Positions 43,901 through 52,810 of a stretch of 64,000 bases of DNA are shown here, piece after piece. The DNA comes from Myroides odoratus DSM 2801. Its GTDB lineage: Bacteria; Bacteroidota; Bacteroidia; Flavobacteriales; Flavobacteriaceae. The position numbers and the translations under genes were made by a program. The notes under the pieces are model-generated. The model did not search any database, was not told the origin of the DNA, and saw nothing but the letters and a program-made list of their open reading frames with translations. Every line of letters begins with the position of its first letter. Position 1 is the first letter of the stretch. The stretch lies in contig NZ_CM001437.1 of the NCBI RefSeq assembly GCF_000243275.1, forward strand, positions 1,691,165 through 1,755,164, read 5' to 3'.

Positions 43901-45445
43901 ATGGCAAAACAAGATGATATTTTTAAGAATGTTATTTCGCACGCAAAAGAGTATGGATACATTTTTCCATCTAGCGAAATATACGATGGTTTAAGCGCAG
44001 TATATGACTATGCTCAAAACGGTGTAGAATTAAAGAGAAATATTAGAGAGTACTGGTGGAAATCCATGGTACAAATGCACGAAAATATTGTAGGAATTGA
44101 TGCCTCAATCTTTATGCATCCAACCACTTGGAAGGCTTCAGGTCACGTTGATGCATTCAATGACCCTTTAATTGACAATAAAGACAGTAAAAAAAGATAT
44201 AGAGCAGATGTTTTAATTGAAGACTACTGTGAAAAATTACACCAAAAAGCATTAAAAGAAATTGAAAAAGCGAAAAAACGCTTTGGAGAAGCTTTTGATG
44301 AAGAGCAATTCGTTGCGACTAATCCACGCGTTGTAGAATACTACGCAAAGAAAAAAGAAATTTTAGAGCGTATGGCTCGCGGTTTAGATACAGGAGATTT
44401 GGCTGATGTAAAAGCACTTATCGAAGAGTTAGAAATCGCTGATCCTGATACAGGTTCTAAAAACTGGACGGAAGTACGTCAATTCAACTTGATGTTTGGT
44501 ACAAAATTAGGAGCTTCTGCAGATACGGCAATGGATTTATATCTACGTCCTGAAACAGCTCAAGGTATTTTTGTAAACTTCTTAAACGTTCAAAAAACGG
44601 GACGTATGAAAATTCCTTTTGGTATTGCCCAAACAGGAAAAGCATTCCGTAATGAAATCGTAGCACGTCAATTCATTTTCCGTATGCGTGAATTTGAGCA
44701 AATGGAAATGCAATTCTTCGTGAAACCAGGAGAGGAAATGAAATATTACGAGTATTGGAAAGATACGCGTTTAAAATGGCATTTATCTTTAGGTATGGGC
44801 GCAGAAAACTACCGCTACCACGATCACGAAAAGTTAGCGCACTATGCCAATGCTGCAACCGATATTGAATTCAACTTCCCATTCGGATTTAAAGAATTAG
44901 AAGGAATTCACTCGCGTACAGACTTTGACTTAAAAGCACACGAGCAATTCTCAGGTAAAAAATTACAGTTTTTTGATAACGAAACAAATTCATCTTATGT
45001 TCCTTATGTTGTAGAAACATCAGTAGGATTGGATCGTATGTTCTTATCTATCTTCTCTAAATCACTTCAAGAAGAGACTTTAGAAGATGGAACAACAAGA
45101 ACCGTATTGAAATTACCTGCGGTATTAGCACCAACAAAAGCAGCAATCTTCCCTCTAGTGAAAAAAGATGGTTTACCAGAAATTGCACAAGAGATTATCG
45201 AAGACTTGAAATGGGATTTCAATGTCGCTTATGATGAAAAAGATGCTGTAGGACGTCGTTACCGCCGTGCAGATGCTTTGGGAACTCCTTTCTGTATTAC
45301 AGTGGATCACCAAACATTAGAAGATAAAACGGTTACGATTCGCCACAGAGATACAATGAAACAAGATCGCGTTGCAATTGCAGATTTACGCAATATCATC
45401 AACGAAGAAGTATCAATGAGAAATTGGTTAAAAAAAATGATGTAA
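43901..45445 (+). CDS. glyS: Glycyl-tRNA synthetase (dimeric, eukaryal/archaeal-like type)
   Basis: Class II synthetase charging tRNA-Gly. It is the single-chain alpha2 type of 514 residues, not the two-gene GlyQ/GlyS form. Motif 2 is FRNEIVARQFIFRMREFEQ, motif 3 is SVGLDRMF, and the C-terminal anticodon domain starts near residue 410 (KLPAVLAPTKAAIFPL). YLRPETAQGIFVNF and MHPTTWKASGHVDAF are typical. Standing alone with its own terminator; no T-box leader is present, as expected outside Firmicutes. Confidence 0.96.
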   Translation: MAKQDDIFKNVISHAKEYGYIFPSSEIYDGLSAVYDYAQNGVELKRNIREYWWKSMVQMHENIVGIDASIFMHPTTWKASGHVDAFNDPLIDNKDSKKRYRADVLIEDYCEKLHQKALKEIEKAKKRFGEAFDEEQFVATNPRVVEYYAKKKEILERMARGLDTGDLADVKALIEELEIADPDTGSKNWTEVRQFNLMFGTKLGASADTAMDLYLRPETAQGIFVNFLNVQKTGRMKIPFGIAQTGKAFRNEIVARQFIFRMREFEQMEMQFFVKPGEEMKYYEYWKDTRLKWHLSLGMGAENYRYHDHEKLAHYANAATDIEFNFPFGFKELEGIHSRTDFDLKAHEQFSGKKLQFFDNETNSSYVPYVVETSVGLDRMFLSIFSKSLQEETLEDGTTRTVLKLPAVLAPTKAAIFPLVKKDGLPEIAQEIIEDLKWDFNVAYDEKDAVGRRYRRADALGTPFCITVDHQTLEDKTVTIRHRDTMKQDRVAIADLRNIINEEVSMRNWLKKMM

Positions 45446-45466
45446 TCCATCATTGTTATTCCATAT

Positions 45467-45502
45467 AAAAGGTTCCTCAACGAATGTTGAGGAACCTTTT
45501 TT
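45467..45502 (+). terminator. Terminator of glyS
   Basis: A 15-bp perfect stem (45467-45481 with 45486-45500) around GAAT and a T6 end. Confidence 0.9.
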
Positions 45503-45544
45503 CATTCTTAATGTAGGTTAAGTCTCTATTAATCAGAACATCCC

Positions 45545-45552
45545 TATCTTTG
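45545..45552 (+). promoter_or_regulatory. Putative -7 box of the YceI gene
   Basis: TATCTTTG, 30 nt before the ATG at 45583. The upstream box is not recognisable. Confidence 0.35.
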
Positions 45553-45582
45553 TATTATTGATAATCACAAAATATAATAGAT

Positions 45583-46158
45583 ATGAAAAAATTAGCTTTA
45601 CTCGTTGTAGCTGTCTTATTCTCAGTTACTTCATTTGCGCAAACAAAATGGAATGTTGATCCGATGCACTCGTTTTTAAACTTTTCAGTAAAACACTTAG
45701 GCATTTCGTTTGTTGATGGTCGATTCGACAAATATGAAGGAACGTTTGTGGGAAACCCTGAAGATTTAACGAAAGGAACCTTCAATTTTACGGTAGATGT
45801 AAACAGCATCAATACAGGTGTTGAAATGCGCGATAACCACTTAAAATCGGCAGACTTTTTTGATACAGCAAAATTCAATTCAATGAAATTTGACACGAAA
45901 TCTATCAAGAAAACAGGAAAAGATAAATATGAACTAGTAGGAAACTTAACAATTAAAAATATCACAAAACCTGTAACCTTCCGATTAGTATATGGTGGTT
46001 TATTAGCAGATGATGGAAGTGGAAATACAAAACTTGGTTTTCAAGCGACAACGACAATCAACCGTTTTGACTTTGACGTAGCGTATGACCCAACAGGACA
46101 AGCTATTGGAAAAGATATTGATATTACAGTGAATTTAGAATTCAGTAAGGCTAACTAA
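45583..46158 (+). CDS. YceI-family periplasmic protein
   Basis: A 191-residue exported lipocalin-like protein. Signal peptide ends at SFA|Q (about 19). The family start TKWNVDPMHSFLNFSVKHLG and the core NHLKSADFFDTAKFNSMKF are clear. Family members bind long-chain isoprenoids or amides in a beta-barrel; the physiological role is unsettled. It is a single-gene unit ending at a bidirectional terminator. Confidence 0.9.
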   Translation: MKKLALLVVAVLFSVTSFAQTKWNVDPMHSFLNFSVKHLGISFVDGRFDKYEGTFVGNPEDLTKGTFNFTVDVNSINTGVEMRDNHLKSADFFDTAKFNSMKFDTKSIKKTGKDKYELVGNLTIKNITKPVTFRLVYGGLLADDGSGNTKLGFQATTTINRFDFDVAYDPTGQAIGKDIDITVNLEFSKAN

Positions 46159-46180
46159 TCCTTTATATATCTTTAAAATG

Positions 46181-46212
46181 AAAAGGGTTTGCTATTGATA
46201 GCAAACCCTTTT
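46181..46212. terminator. Bidirectional terminator
   Basis: AAAAGGGTTTGCTA (46181-46194) pairs with TAGCAAACCCTTTT (46199-46212) around TTGA. It separates the convergent YceI and NAD(P)-binding genes. Confidence 0.9.
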
Positions 46213-46218
46213 TCTATA

Positions 46219-46851
46219 TTATATTTCATCATTCTCAATGACAACTAAATTATAAGTGACGTGTTCTACAGCTTCATTTCGAATGCGATCGGCTACTTTA
46301 GAAACAGCTACTGGGCTATACGATTTAAACAAGCCTAATCGATTGAGAAACAGCAATACCTTTACACCTATTTTTTCACCACCGCGATCGGAATTCGGTC
46401 GAATTAGCGAACTTGGTCGGATGATAATGGTTCGGCAAAAATGCAATTGAGCAATCGCTTGTTCGATTCTGCCTTTCAGGTAAAGATAAAATACCTTACT
46501 GCGATAATCTGCGCCTTTGGAGGAAACTAGTACGAAAGTTTCGATTGATTTAACTTTGCAATACTTAGCAAATTGAACCACATAATCATAGTCTATATGC
46601 CATTGTGCTGCTTTTCCTCCTGCTTGCTTCTTGGTTGTTCCCAAACAACTAAAAGCGACATCGCCTTCAATGAGATGATGCCATTGTCCCATTTGTTCAA
46701 AATCTACAACGTGACAAATCAGCTTAGGATGTTGAATATCCCAAGGGCTACGTACGAAAATTTCGACAAAATGATAGCGCTCGTCACACAATAGTTGACG
46801 GACTAATACTTTTCCAACGGCTCCTGTAGCGCCAATAATTACAGCTCTCAT
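46219..46851 (-). CDS. NAD(P)-binding Rossmann protein (atypical SDR)
   Basis: A 210-residue protein of the extended/atypical SDR group, resembling the HTATIP2/oxidoreductase family. The nucleotide motif GATGAVGKVL is at residues 8-17, followed by FSCLGTTKKQAGG near 68 and the SSKGADYRSKVFYLYLKGR segment (Ser, Tyr and Lys of an SDR-like site) near 110. Function is unknown; it could be a quinone or flavin reductase. It lies 57 nt after the second aspartase and may be co-transcribed with it. Confidence 0.8.
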   Translation of the reverse strand: MRAVIIGATGAVGKVLVRQLLCDERYHFVEIFVRSPWDIQHPKLICHVVDFEQMGQWHHLIEGDVAFSCLGTTKKQAGGKAAQWHIDYDYVVQFAKYCKVKSIETFVLVSSKGADYRSKVFYLYLKGRIEQAIAQLHFCRTIIIRPSSLIRPNSDRGGEKIGVKVLLFLNRLGLFKSYSPVAVSKVADRIRNEAVEHVTYNLVVIENDEI

Positions 46852-46908
46852 ACTAGTAATTTACAAAAAAAACTAAAACGATTGATTTCTTTTTACATTT
46901 TCTTACAC

Positions 46909-48315
46909 TTACTTGGCTACCCCATGTGGTGCAAGCATGTGTTTCGGGTCCAATAATTCATCCAATTGCTCTTTCGTCATCAACTGATGCGCCAGGATTA
47001 AATCATAGACTCCTTTTCCTGTTTCCAGTGCTTCTTTGGCAATTTTGGTACTCGCTTTATATCCAATGTAAGGATTTAAAGCAGTCACAATTCCGATGCT
47101 CTGTAATACTTGTTCTTTTGTATGATCCGCATTCGCTTGGATTCCTTTGATACACTTCTCTTGTAAAGTATCCATAGCCTGAATCATCCATTCCATAGAT
47201 TCCATCAAACTATGTACCAAAACAGGTTCCATTACATTCAATTGCAACTGTGCAGCTTCCGAAGCCATCGTAATCGTCATATCATTTCCGATTACTTTAA
47301 AACACACCTGATTCACAACCTCTGGAATAACAGGATTTACTTTTCCTGGCATAATAGAAGACCCCGGTTGCATTGCGGGTAATTGGATTTCAGCCAATCC
47401 CGTGCGCGGCCCAGAAGATAGTAAACGCAAGTCATTACACATTTTGGATAACTTAATGGCCACTTTTTTCAACGCATTAGAATACGCCACCAATCCACTT
47501 GTATCCGAAGTTGCTTCGATTAAATTGGCTGCTGAAACTACAGGTTGTTGCATCAGTTCTCCTAAATTCTGAGCACATAAAGTCGCATACCCTGGAACAG
47601 CATTTAGTCCTGTTCCAATCGCCGTAGCTCCCATATTAATTTCTAAAAAGGAAAGACTCGCTTCTTCTAATTTATTGATCTCACGGGCTAATGTAAATGC
47701 AAAAGCGCCGAACTCTTGTCCTAAAGTCATCGGAACAGCATCTTGCAATTGCGTACGTCCCATTTTAAGAATCTCCTGAAATGCAACCTCTTTTTCTTCT
47801 AAGGCTTGAACGAGCGTTTTTAAACTCAGTACAACACGCTGATTCATCTCAAATAACGCCACTTTAAATGCCGTTGGATAGGCATCATTCGTAGATTGAG
47901 ATAAATTCACATGATCATTCGGTGAACAATACTGATATTCTCCTTTAGCATGACCTAGAATTTCCAAGGCGCGATTAGCAATCACTTCATTGGCATTCAT
48001 ATTTGTAGACGTTCCCGCTCCCCCTTGAATCATATCAATAGGAAAATCTTGATGGAATTGACCCGCTATTAGTTCTTTACAAGCAGTTTCAATGGCTTGA
48101 TATATTGTTGAATCTAAGAGTTGAAGTTCATAATTAGTCTTAGCTGCCGCCCATTTTACCAACGCCAATCCTTTAATAAAAGACGGATAATCTGCTAACT
48201 TTTGCTTCGAAATTGCAAAATTAGCAATGGCTCTTTGGGTTTGCACACCGTAATAGGCATTAATTGGAACTTCAATTTCTCCTAGTAAATCACTTTCAAT
48301 TCTTGTTTGTTTCAT
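46909..48315 (-). CDS. Aspartate ammonia-lyase (aspartase), copy 2
   Basis: A 468-residue member of the aspartase branch of the fumarase superfamily with YYGVQTQRA, GRTQLQDAVPMTLGQEF and the signature SSIMPGKVNPVIPEVVNQ, as in copy 1 at 4.4-5.8 kb. The copies clearly differ along their length, so this is an old paralogue and not a recent duplication. It sits with a YchJ-like protein, a 63-aa protein and an NAD(P)-binding protein, without transport genes, so its role may be biosynthetic, constitutive or on another amino acid. Fumarase activity is unlikely because the fumarase-specific segment is absent. Confidence 0.87.
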   Translation of the reverse strand: MKQTRIESDLLGEIEVPINAYYGVQTQRAIANFAISKQKLADYPSFIKGLALVKWAAAKTNYELQLLDSTIYQAIETACKELIAGQFHQDFPIDMIQGGAGTSTNMNANEVIANRALEILGHAKGEYQYCSPNDHVNLSQSTNDAYPTAFKVALFEMNQRVVLSLKTLVQALEEKEVAFQEILKMGRTQLQDAVPMTLGQEFGAFAFTLAREINKLEEASLSFLEINMGATAIGTGLNAVPGYATLCAQNLGELMQQPVVSAANLIEATSDTSGLVAYSNALKKVAIKLSKMCNDLRLLSSGPRTGLAEIQLPAMQPGSSIMPGKVNPVIPEVVNQVCFKVIGNDMTITMASEAAQLQLNVMEPVLVHSLMESMEWMIQAMDTLQEKCIKGIQANADHTKEQVLQSIGIVTALNPYIGYKASTKIAKEALETGKGVYDLILAHQLMTKEQLDELLDPKHMLAPHGVAK

Positions 48316-48376
48316 AACTTTTTTCTTTGCTTACACTACTTTGATTTATTCTTTTGCATCCTAATCTAGGATTCTA

Positions 48377-48763
48377 CTACTCTTCGAAAGTACCCGACAC
48401 ATAGTACAGTTTTTCACCTAAAAATTCAAAGGTTGAATTTTCATAATGTTGGTGTTCCTGTCCCTTTGTGTCTTTGAAATAGGCGCGAAATACAACTTGT
48501 AAAGCGGAGGCTGATTCAATTTCCAATCGCAACCATTGATTTTCCTTGGCCCATTGCAAAATTGATTTTTTGCTATACAGATGACGCGTTCGCGGATGTG
48601 TCGTATCAATCAAATACGTTGCATTGGCTACTACATACGCTGTATATCTGGAACGCATTAAAGCTTCTGCCGTTGTTGGATACTGTGCTCCTTGAAGAAA
48701 AGGCATACAACAGTCCGCTAATTTGTGTTCACTACCACAAGGACATTCCATATCGTTAAGCAT
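48377..48763 (-). CDS. YchJ-family protein with SEC-C motif
   Basis: A 128-residue protein. The N-terminal SEC-C zinc motif ECPCGSEHKLADCC (Cys residues near 7, 9, 18 and 19) is followed by the YchJ signature AEALMRSRYTAYV and an NTF2-like fold of about 90 residues. Function unknown in most species. Its ATG overlaps the stop of the 63-aa gene upstream by 8 nt, implying coupling. An ATG four codons in (48751) is an alternative start. Confidence 0.85.
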   Translation of the reverse strand: MLNDMECPCGSEHKLADCCMPFLQGAQYPTTAEALMRSRYTAYVVANATYLIDTTHPRTRHLYSKKSILQWAKENQWLRLEIESASALQVVFRAYFKDTKGQEHQHYENSTFEFLGEKLYYVSGTFEE

Positions 48764-48947
48764 CTAGTTGTTGTTGTAAATCGCCTACAATCTTTTGCAT
48801 CTTGGCAAAACGCACCAATTCTTCATCTGTTTCAGCACAATCAATCATCATCTTTAATCGTACTTGTATCTCTTCTGCTAATCTTCGAGCTTCTACGTGT
48901 TTTCCTTGATCCACCATTTGCTTTAAGATGATTATTAACTTTTCCAT
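48756..48947 (-). CDS. Small helical protein of unknown function (63 aa)
   Basis: A 63-residue, entirely helical, charged protein (MEKLIIILKQMVDQGKH, then RLAEEIQVRLKMM) without signal or motif. I accept it as real because it overlaps the following ychJ-like start by 8 nt, has a -7 box TATCTTTG (48975-48982) 28 nt upstream and a residue pattern of an ordinary soluble helix bundle. Role unknown. Confidence 0.55.
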   Translation of the reverse strand: MEKLIIILKQMVDQGKHVEARRLAEEIQVRLKMMIDCAETDEELVRFAKMQKIVGDLQQQLDA

Positions 48948-49056
48948 ACAGTTTTACTTTTTGCTTATACATTACAAAGATATTGGTTGCTTTCATTTAA
49001 AGTGGTTTTTTATTCCTCCGATTTCTGTTATTTTTAAGTCAACAAACCCCCTTTTT

Positions 49057-49737
49057 ATGTTTAAAGACCTCATCAATCTCCTTTTTCCGAAAAGCTGCTC
49101 TGGTTGTTTTACCATTCTCTTGGCTCAAGAAGAATTGCTATGTACAGCTTGTCGCGCAGCCTTGCCCTTTACCAACCAACATTTGTATACCGCTAACGAA
49201 GCCATGGGGAAATTCTATGGCAAAGTCAAAATACAGCAGGCAAGTTGTTTGTTCTACTACGCCAAAAATGGCATTGTTTCCAATCTCCTTCATCAGTTGA
49301 AATACAACAACCAACCAGCAATTGGTTTTACTCTTGGTCGTTTATACGCAGAATTTCTTGCAGAATCCCAGGCGTTTCCCATGGTCGATTTCCTTGTTCC
49401 CGTGCCCTTGCATCGAAAGAAGCTACGTCAGCGGGGCTACAATCAGGTAGATGGATTTGCAAAAGCCTTAAGTCAGCGGTTTCAAGTCCCACTCCATCCA
49501 TCCGTTTTAATCAAAGCAAAACAAACAGCATCACAAACAACAAAGAGCTTTCAAGAACGCATACAAGCGAAGCCTACGGTTTTTCAATTGCAATCCACCG
49601 CTGATTTGGCGGGGAAACACTTTTTACTACTAGATGACATTCTAACTACAGGTAGCACCCTAGAAACTTGTGCAAGGCTTTTATTACAAATCCCTGATAG
49701 CAAGGTGAGTATTTTGTGTTTAGCGTACACAAAATAA
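49057..49737 (+). CDS. comF: ComF-family amidophosphoribosyltransferase-like protein
   Basis: A 226-residue protein linked to natural transformation in competent bacteria. N-terminal four-cysteine zinc finger CSGC and CTAC (residues about 13-40), then a type I phosphoribosyltransferase domain with the PRPP loop LLLDDILTTGSTL near 190 and the family motif RKKLRQRGYNQ near 130. The start is the ATG at 49057 (MFKDLINLLFP); earlier in-frame starts add an implausible tail. Whether this organism is competent is not shown. Confidence 0.9.
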   Translation: MFKDLINLLFPKSCSGCFTILLAQEELLCTACRAALPFTNQHLYTANEAMGKFYGKVKIQQASCLFYYAKNGIVSNLLHQLKYNNQPAIGFTLGRLYAEFLAESQAFPMVDFLVPVPLHRKKLRQRGYNQVDGFAKALSQRFQVPLHPSVLIKAKQTASQTTKSFQERIQAKPTVFQLQSTADLAGKHFLLLDDILTTGSTLETCARLLLQIPDSKVSILCLAYTK

Positions 49738-49805
49738 AGTTTTTAGGGGCTGATATTTTCTAAGTAAAAAATATAATTGTTACTTTGCCTTTTCAAAACA
49801 AAACT

Positions 49806-51476
49806 ATGTCGAAGTTTCGTCTTTATTTTTTTACTTGTTTACTCATTTTATGTGTAACCTGTTTTTCTAATTGTGCTAAAAGAGGCTATATTTCTGGTGG
49901 ACCGATGGACACCTTACCTCCTGTTGTATTAAAAAGTTATCCTGAAAATTATTCGATCAACTTTGATAAGGATGAAATTAGAATTGAGTTTGATGAATTC
50001 ATCAAATTAAAAAATGCCAATCAGAATTTAATTGTTTCTCCACCATTGAAGAACAATCCTGATATTTCACCTATGGGAAGTCCTAAAAAGGTCATGACAA
50101 TTAAGCTTAAGGATACACTATATCCCAATACGACTTATAGTTTCAATTTTGGAGATGCCATAACAGATAATAACGAAGGAAATGTATTGCCTCAATTTAA
50201 ATATATTTTCTCAACAGGAACTTATATTGATTCACTCAAATTAGAAGGAACCATACAATCCGCTCATCAGCTAAAAACAGACAACTTTGTCAATGTTATG
50301 TTATATGATGCTGCGACATTTAAAGACTCAACTGTTTACAAAGAAAAACCCTTGTATATCACCAATACACTGGATTCTCTAACGACTTTTTCTATTGAAA
50401 ATATCAAAGCAGGAACATATTATGCTGTTGCGTTAAAACAAAAAACGAATACATATATGTTCAACTCCGACCAAGATAAGATTGCTTTTATCTTGGATAC
50501 GATTGTAATTCCTACAGATAAAAAATACAATCTAGTACTATTCAAATCAGAAGAAAAGTTTGCGGCTAAACGCCCTGCTCAAATTTCTGAAAACAAATGG
50601 TACTTGCCTTATAAGGGCAATAAAGAGGGAGTAAAAATTAAAGTATCTAAAAATGATAGTTTAATCCAAAGCGTATATACACCATTAGAAGGAAAAGATT
50701 CTCTTCAGGTTTGGTTCCCTAAGGTCATTGCAGATTCGCTTCATATTGCTGTTAGCAAAGAGGATTATTTGGAGACCTTTACGGTACGTCCTCGTGCAAA
50801 AATGAAGGAAATTGATACCTTAAGTGTGACAGCGAAGAATAATAACATTGACTTCAAGGAAGATTTCACCTTAAAAACAACCACACCTATTGCGACCGTA
50901 AATAAGAATTTGATTCAAATTATCAACAAGGATTCTCTTCCTGTTGCTTTTGAAGTTCAAGAAATATTAGACGAGCAAAAAGTAGCCTTACTATTTGAGA
51001 AAAATCAAGAAGAATTATATGCCATTCAATTGTTACCTAAAGCGTTAACAGATGTTTTTGGCCATGCTAACGATACACTAAGCTATGCGTTGAAAACAAC
51101 CAAGCACAGTGATTATGGAAATTTAAATCTCAATTTAAAATCGGTTAAACGCTATCCGATCATTGTAGAACTGATTGACGAACAAGAAAAAGTTTATGCA
51201 ACGCAAATCATCAAAGAACCGCAAACGGTCATCTTTGATTTATTACCACCGCGTAAATATTATGTGCGTATCGTTTATGACGACAATGAAAATGGCAAAT
51301 GGGATACGGGATACTATTGGGATAGACGTCAACCGGAGGAAACCTTTTATACAGACGAGCCGATTGATGTTCGCGCAAACTGGGATATCAATCAAGATAT
51401 AGATTTATTGGCTGTTCCTAAACAGAAAACGCCAACCAATCCGACGAAACCAGCTAAAAAACCAGCTAGGAGATAA
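49806..51476 (+). CDS. Lipoprotein with N-terminal Ig-like (Big_5) domain
   Basis: A 556-residue lipoprotein: signal peptide and CFSNC lipobox (Cys near 24). Residues about 35-125 form the bacterial Ig-like domain common in Bacteroidota (PPVVLKSYPENYSINFD, ITDNNEGNVLPQFKYIFSTG in the family pattern). The rest includes further beta-sandwich regions and a conserved-looking DDNENGKWDTGYYWD near 500; the C-terminus is Pro/Lys-rich and probably disordered. Likely periplasmic or surface-exposed; role unknown. The ATG at 49806 gives the best signal peptide; a TTG seven codons upstream is less likely. Confidence 0.8.
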   Translation: MSKFRLYFFTCLLILCVTCFSNCAKRGYISGGPMDTLPPVVLKSYPENYSINFDKDEIRIEFDEFIKLKNANQNLIVSPPLKNNPDISPMGSPKKVMTIKLKDTLYPNTTYSFNFGDAITDNNEGNVLPQFKYIFSTGTYIDSLKLEGTIQSAHQLKTDNFVNVMLYDAATFKDSTVYKEKPLYITNTLDSLTTFSIENIKAGTYYAVALKQKTNTYMFNSDQDKIAFILDTIVIPTDKKYNLVLFKSEEKFAAKRPAQISENKWYLPYKGNKEGVKIKVSKNDSLIQSVYTPLEGKDSLQVWFPKVIADSLHIAVSKEDYLETFTVRPRAKMKEIDTLSVTAKNNNIDFKEDFTLKTTTPIATVNKNLIQIINKDSLPVAFEVQEILDEQKVALLFEKNQEELYAIQLLPKALTDVFGHANDTLSYALKTTKHSDYGNLNLNLKSVKRYPIIVELIDEQEKVYATQIIKEPQTVIFDLLPPRKYYVRIVYDDNENGKWDTGYYWDRRQPEETFYTDEPIDVRANWDINQDIDLLAVPKQKTPTNPTKPAKKPARR

Positions 51477-51477
51477 A

Positions 51478-51519
51478 ACAAAAAGCAGCAGCCCACTACA
51501 AGTGACTGCTGCTTTTTGT
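51478..51519. terminator. Bidirectional terminator
   Basis: ACAAAAAGCAGCAG (51478-51491) pairs with CTGCTGCTTTTTGT (51506-51519); the 14-nt loop can itself form CACT/AGTG. It divides the convergent Ig-like and DUF3999 genes. Confidence 0.85.
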
Positions 51520-51537
51520 TTCTATGCCTTTCTTTTT

Positions 51538-52770
51538 TTATTTCTCTAATTTCTGAAAGGTTTTATAACAGATATAGACAATAAATAATCCGACAACAAT
51601 TAAGACGGCCCATAGTATTTTATTTAGACGATCTCGATTGCTTTGCTCGTCATTCGCTTCTTCTTTTACCGCGGTTACAACCTTAAACTCTTGCGTCTGA
51701 ACAAGAGGTAAATTCGAAGGGATATCGTTTTTAAAATACGTGATATCATATTCTGGTGAGCCTTTTGTTGCACTATTGACTTCTACATCATAGCTTTCAT
51801 TTGCCTCAAGATAGGCTGTAGCAAATCGAGTTAAGGAATAGAGTTGAACTGATTGGATGGTAAGCGGGATATTATTCCCATTCTCAATTTCTATATAGGG
51901 GTTCTGAACTAATACATCATTCAACACCCACTCATTTTGCTGTTTAGAAGAAAGCACAAGAGGAACAGCTACTTTCGTTACTGAATCTCTTAAAACAGCC
52001 TTGCGGTAGTAATCTCGTGGTGATTCCACCTCTAGTACTACTTTATTTAATTTATAGTTCAACTCCTGGGGAACGAACGACACGATCGTTTTTTTCTCTT
52101 TCGAATGGGTTGTACTCTTATCATATTGCAACAGCATTGGGCTAAATTGACCATACGTCTTTGTCCCAACTACTGTACTTACTTTGTTTACTTTCAAGGG
52201 AGTTGATTGATTGTTAATCAACTCCATCTCATAATAAGGATAACGTCCTTCGGGAATAGAAACAAATAAGGTTTCCTCATCTCGTTCGGACGAGGTATAG
52301 GTATAAATAGGTGTTTTCTGTTTGACAATAAACCAATCTTTCTTGTTGTTACTTCCCCTTACTGAAGCCGTAATTGCAACATCTGCTTTATTTATAGTAA
52401 CATAAAAATCGGTACTCTTTTTTTCTTCTGGGTTGTGAATAACAAAGCGATTGATGCTATCCCTTTCTACGCGATCCATCAAAGGGTACTCAACCATCTT
52501 CGTTTCTTTAGACGTTGGCTGTACTGCCCGAATAAAGTAAGGAACTTCAATAGCTTCTCCTTGTCCTTGTTTAAAAATACGAAGATTGGACAAATCTGTT
52601 TTAGCATTCCCTACTAATCGATTATCCAATTCAATCGAATAATATCCACTCGTTGTTACAGGAGGAAGACTGGCCTTATACGTTTTAATTTGGGCATATC
52701 CAGATGATATACTCAGCAAACAAGTACTCCCTACCATCCAAGCTGCTGCTATCTTGTGTATTTTTTTCAT
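51538..52770 (-). CDS. DUF3999-family exported protein
   Basis: A 410-residue protein with a signal peptide (MKKIHKIAAAWMVGS, cleavage near GYA|Q), a large beta-rich periplasmic region and one C-terminal membrane helix (ILWAVLIVVGLFIVYICY). Members of DUF3999 are normally next to a DUF2339 protein, as here: the DUF2339 gene ends 40 nt upstream. The pair probably forms one envelope complex of unknown function. I use the ATG at 52770; a GTG 17 codons upstream overlaps the end of the partner gene and spoils the signal peptide. Confidence 0.8.
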   Translation of the reverse strand: MKKIHKIAAAWMVGSTCLLSISSGYAQIKTYKASLPPVTTSGYYSIELDNRLVGNAKTDLSNLRIFKQGQGEAIEVPYFIRAVQPTSKETKMVEYPLMDRVERDSINRFVIHNPEEKKSTDFYVTINKADVAITASVRGSNNKKDWFIVKQKTPIYTYTSSERDEETLFVSIPEGRYPYYEMELINNQSTPLKVNKVSTVVGTKTYGQFSPMLLQYDKSTTHSKEKKTIVSFVPQELNYKLNKVVLEVESPRDYYRKAVLRDSVTKVAVPLVLSSKQQNEWVLNDVLVQNPYIEIENGNNIPLTIQSVQLYSLTRFATAYLEANESYDVEVNSATKGSPEYDITYFKNDIPSNLPLVQTQEFKVVTAVKEEANDEQSNRDRLNKILWAVLIVVGLFIVYICYKTFQKLEK

Positions 52771-52810
52771 GTGTAACTCTTTTAATTGCAATAAAAACAA
52801 GAGACTTATT

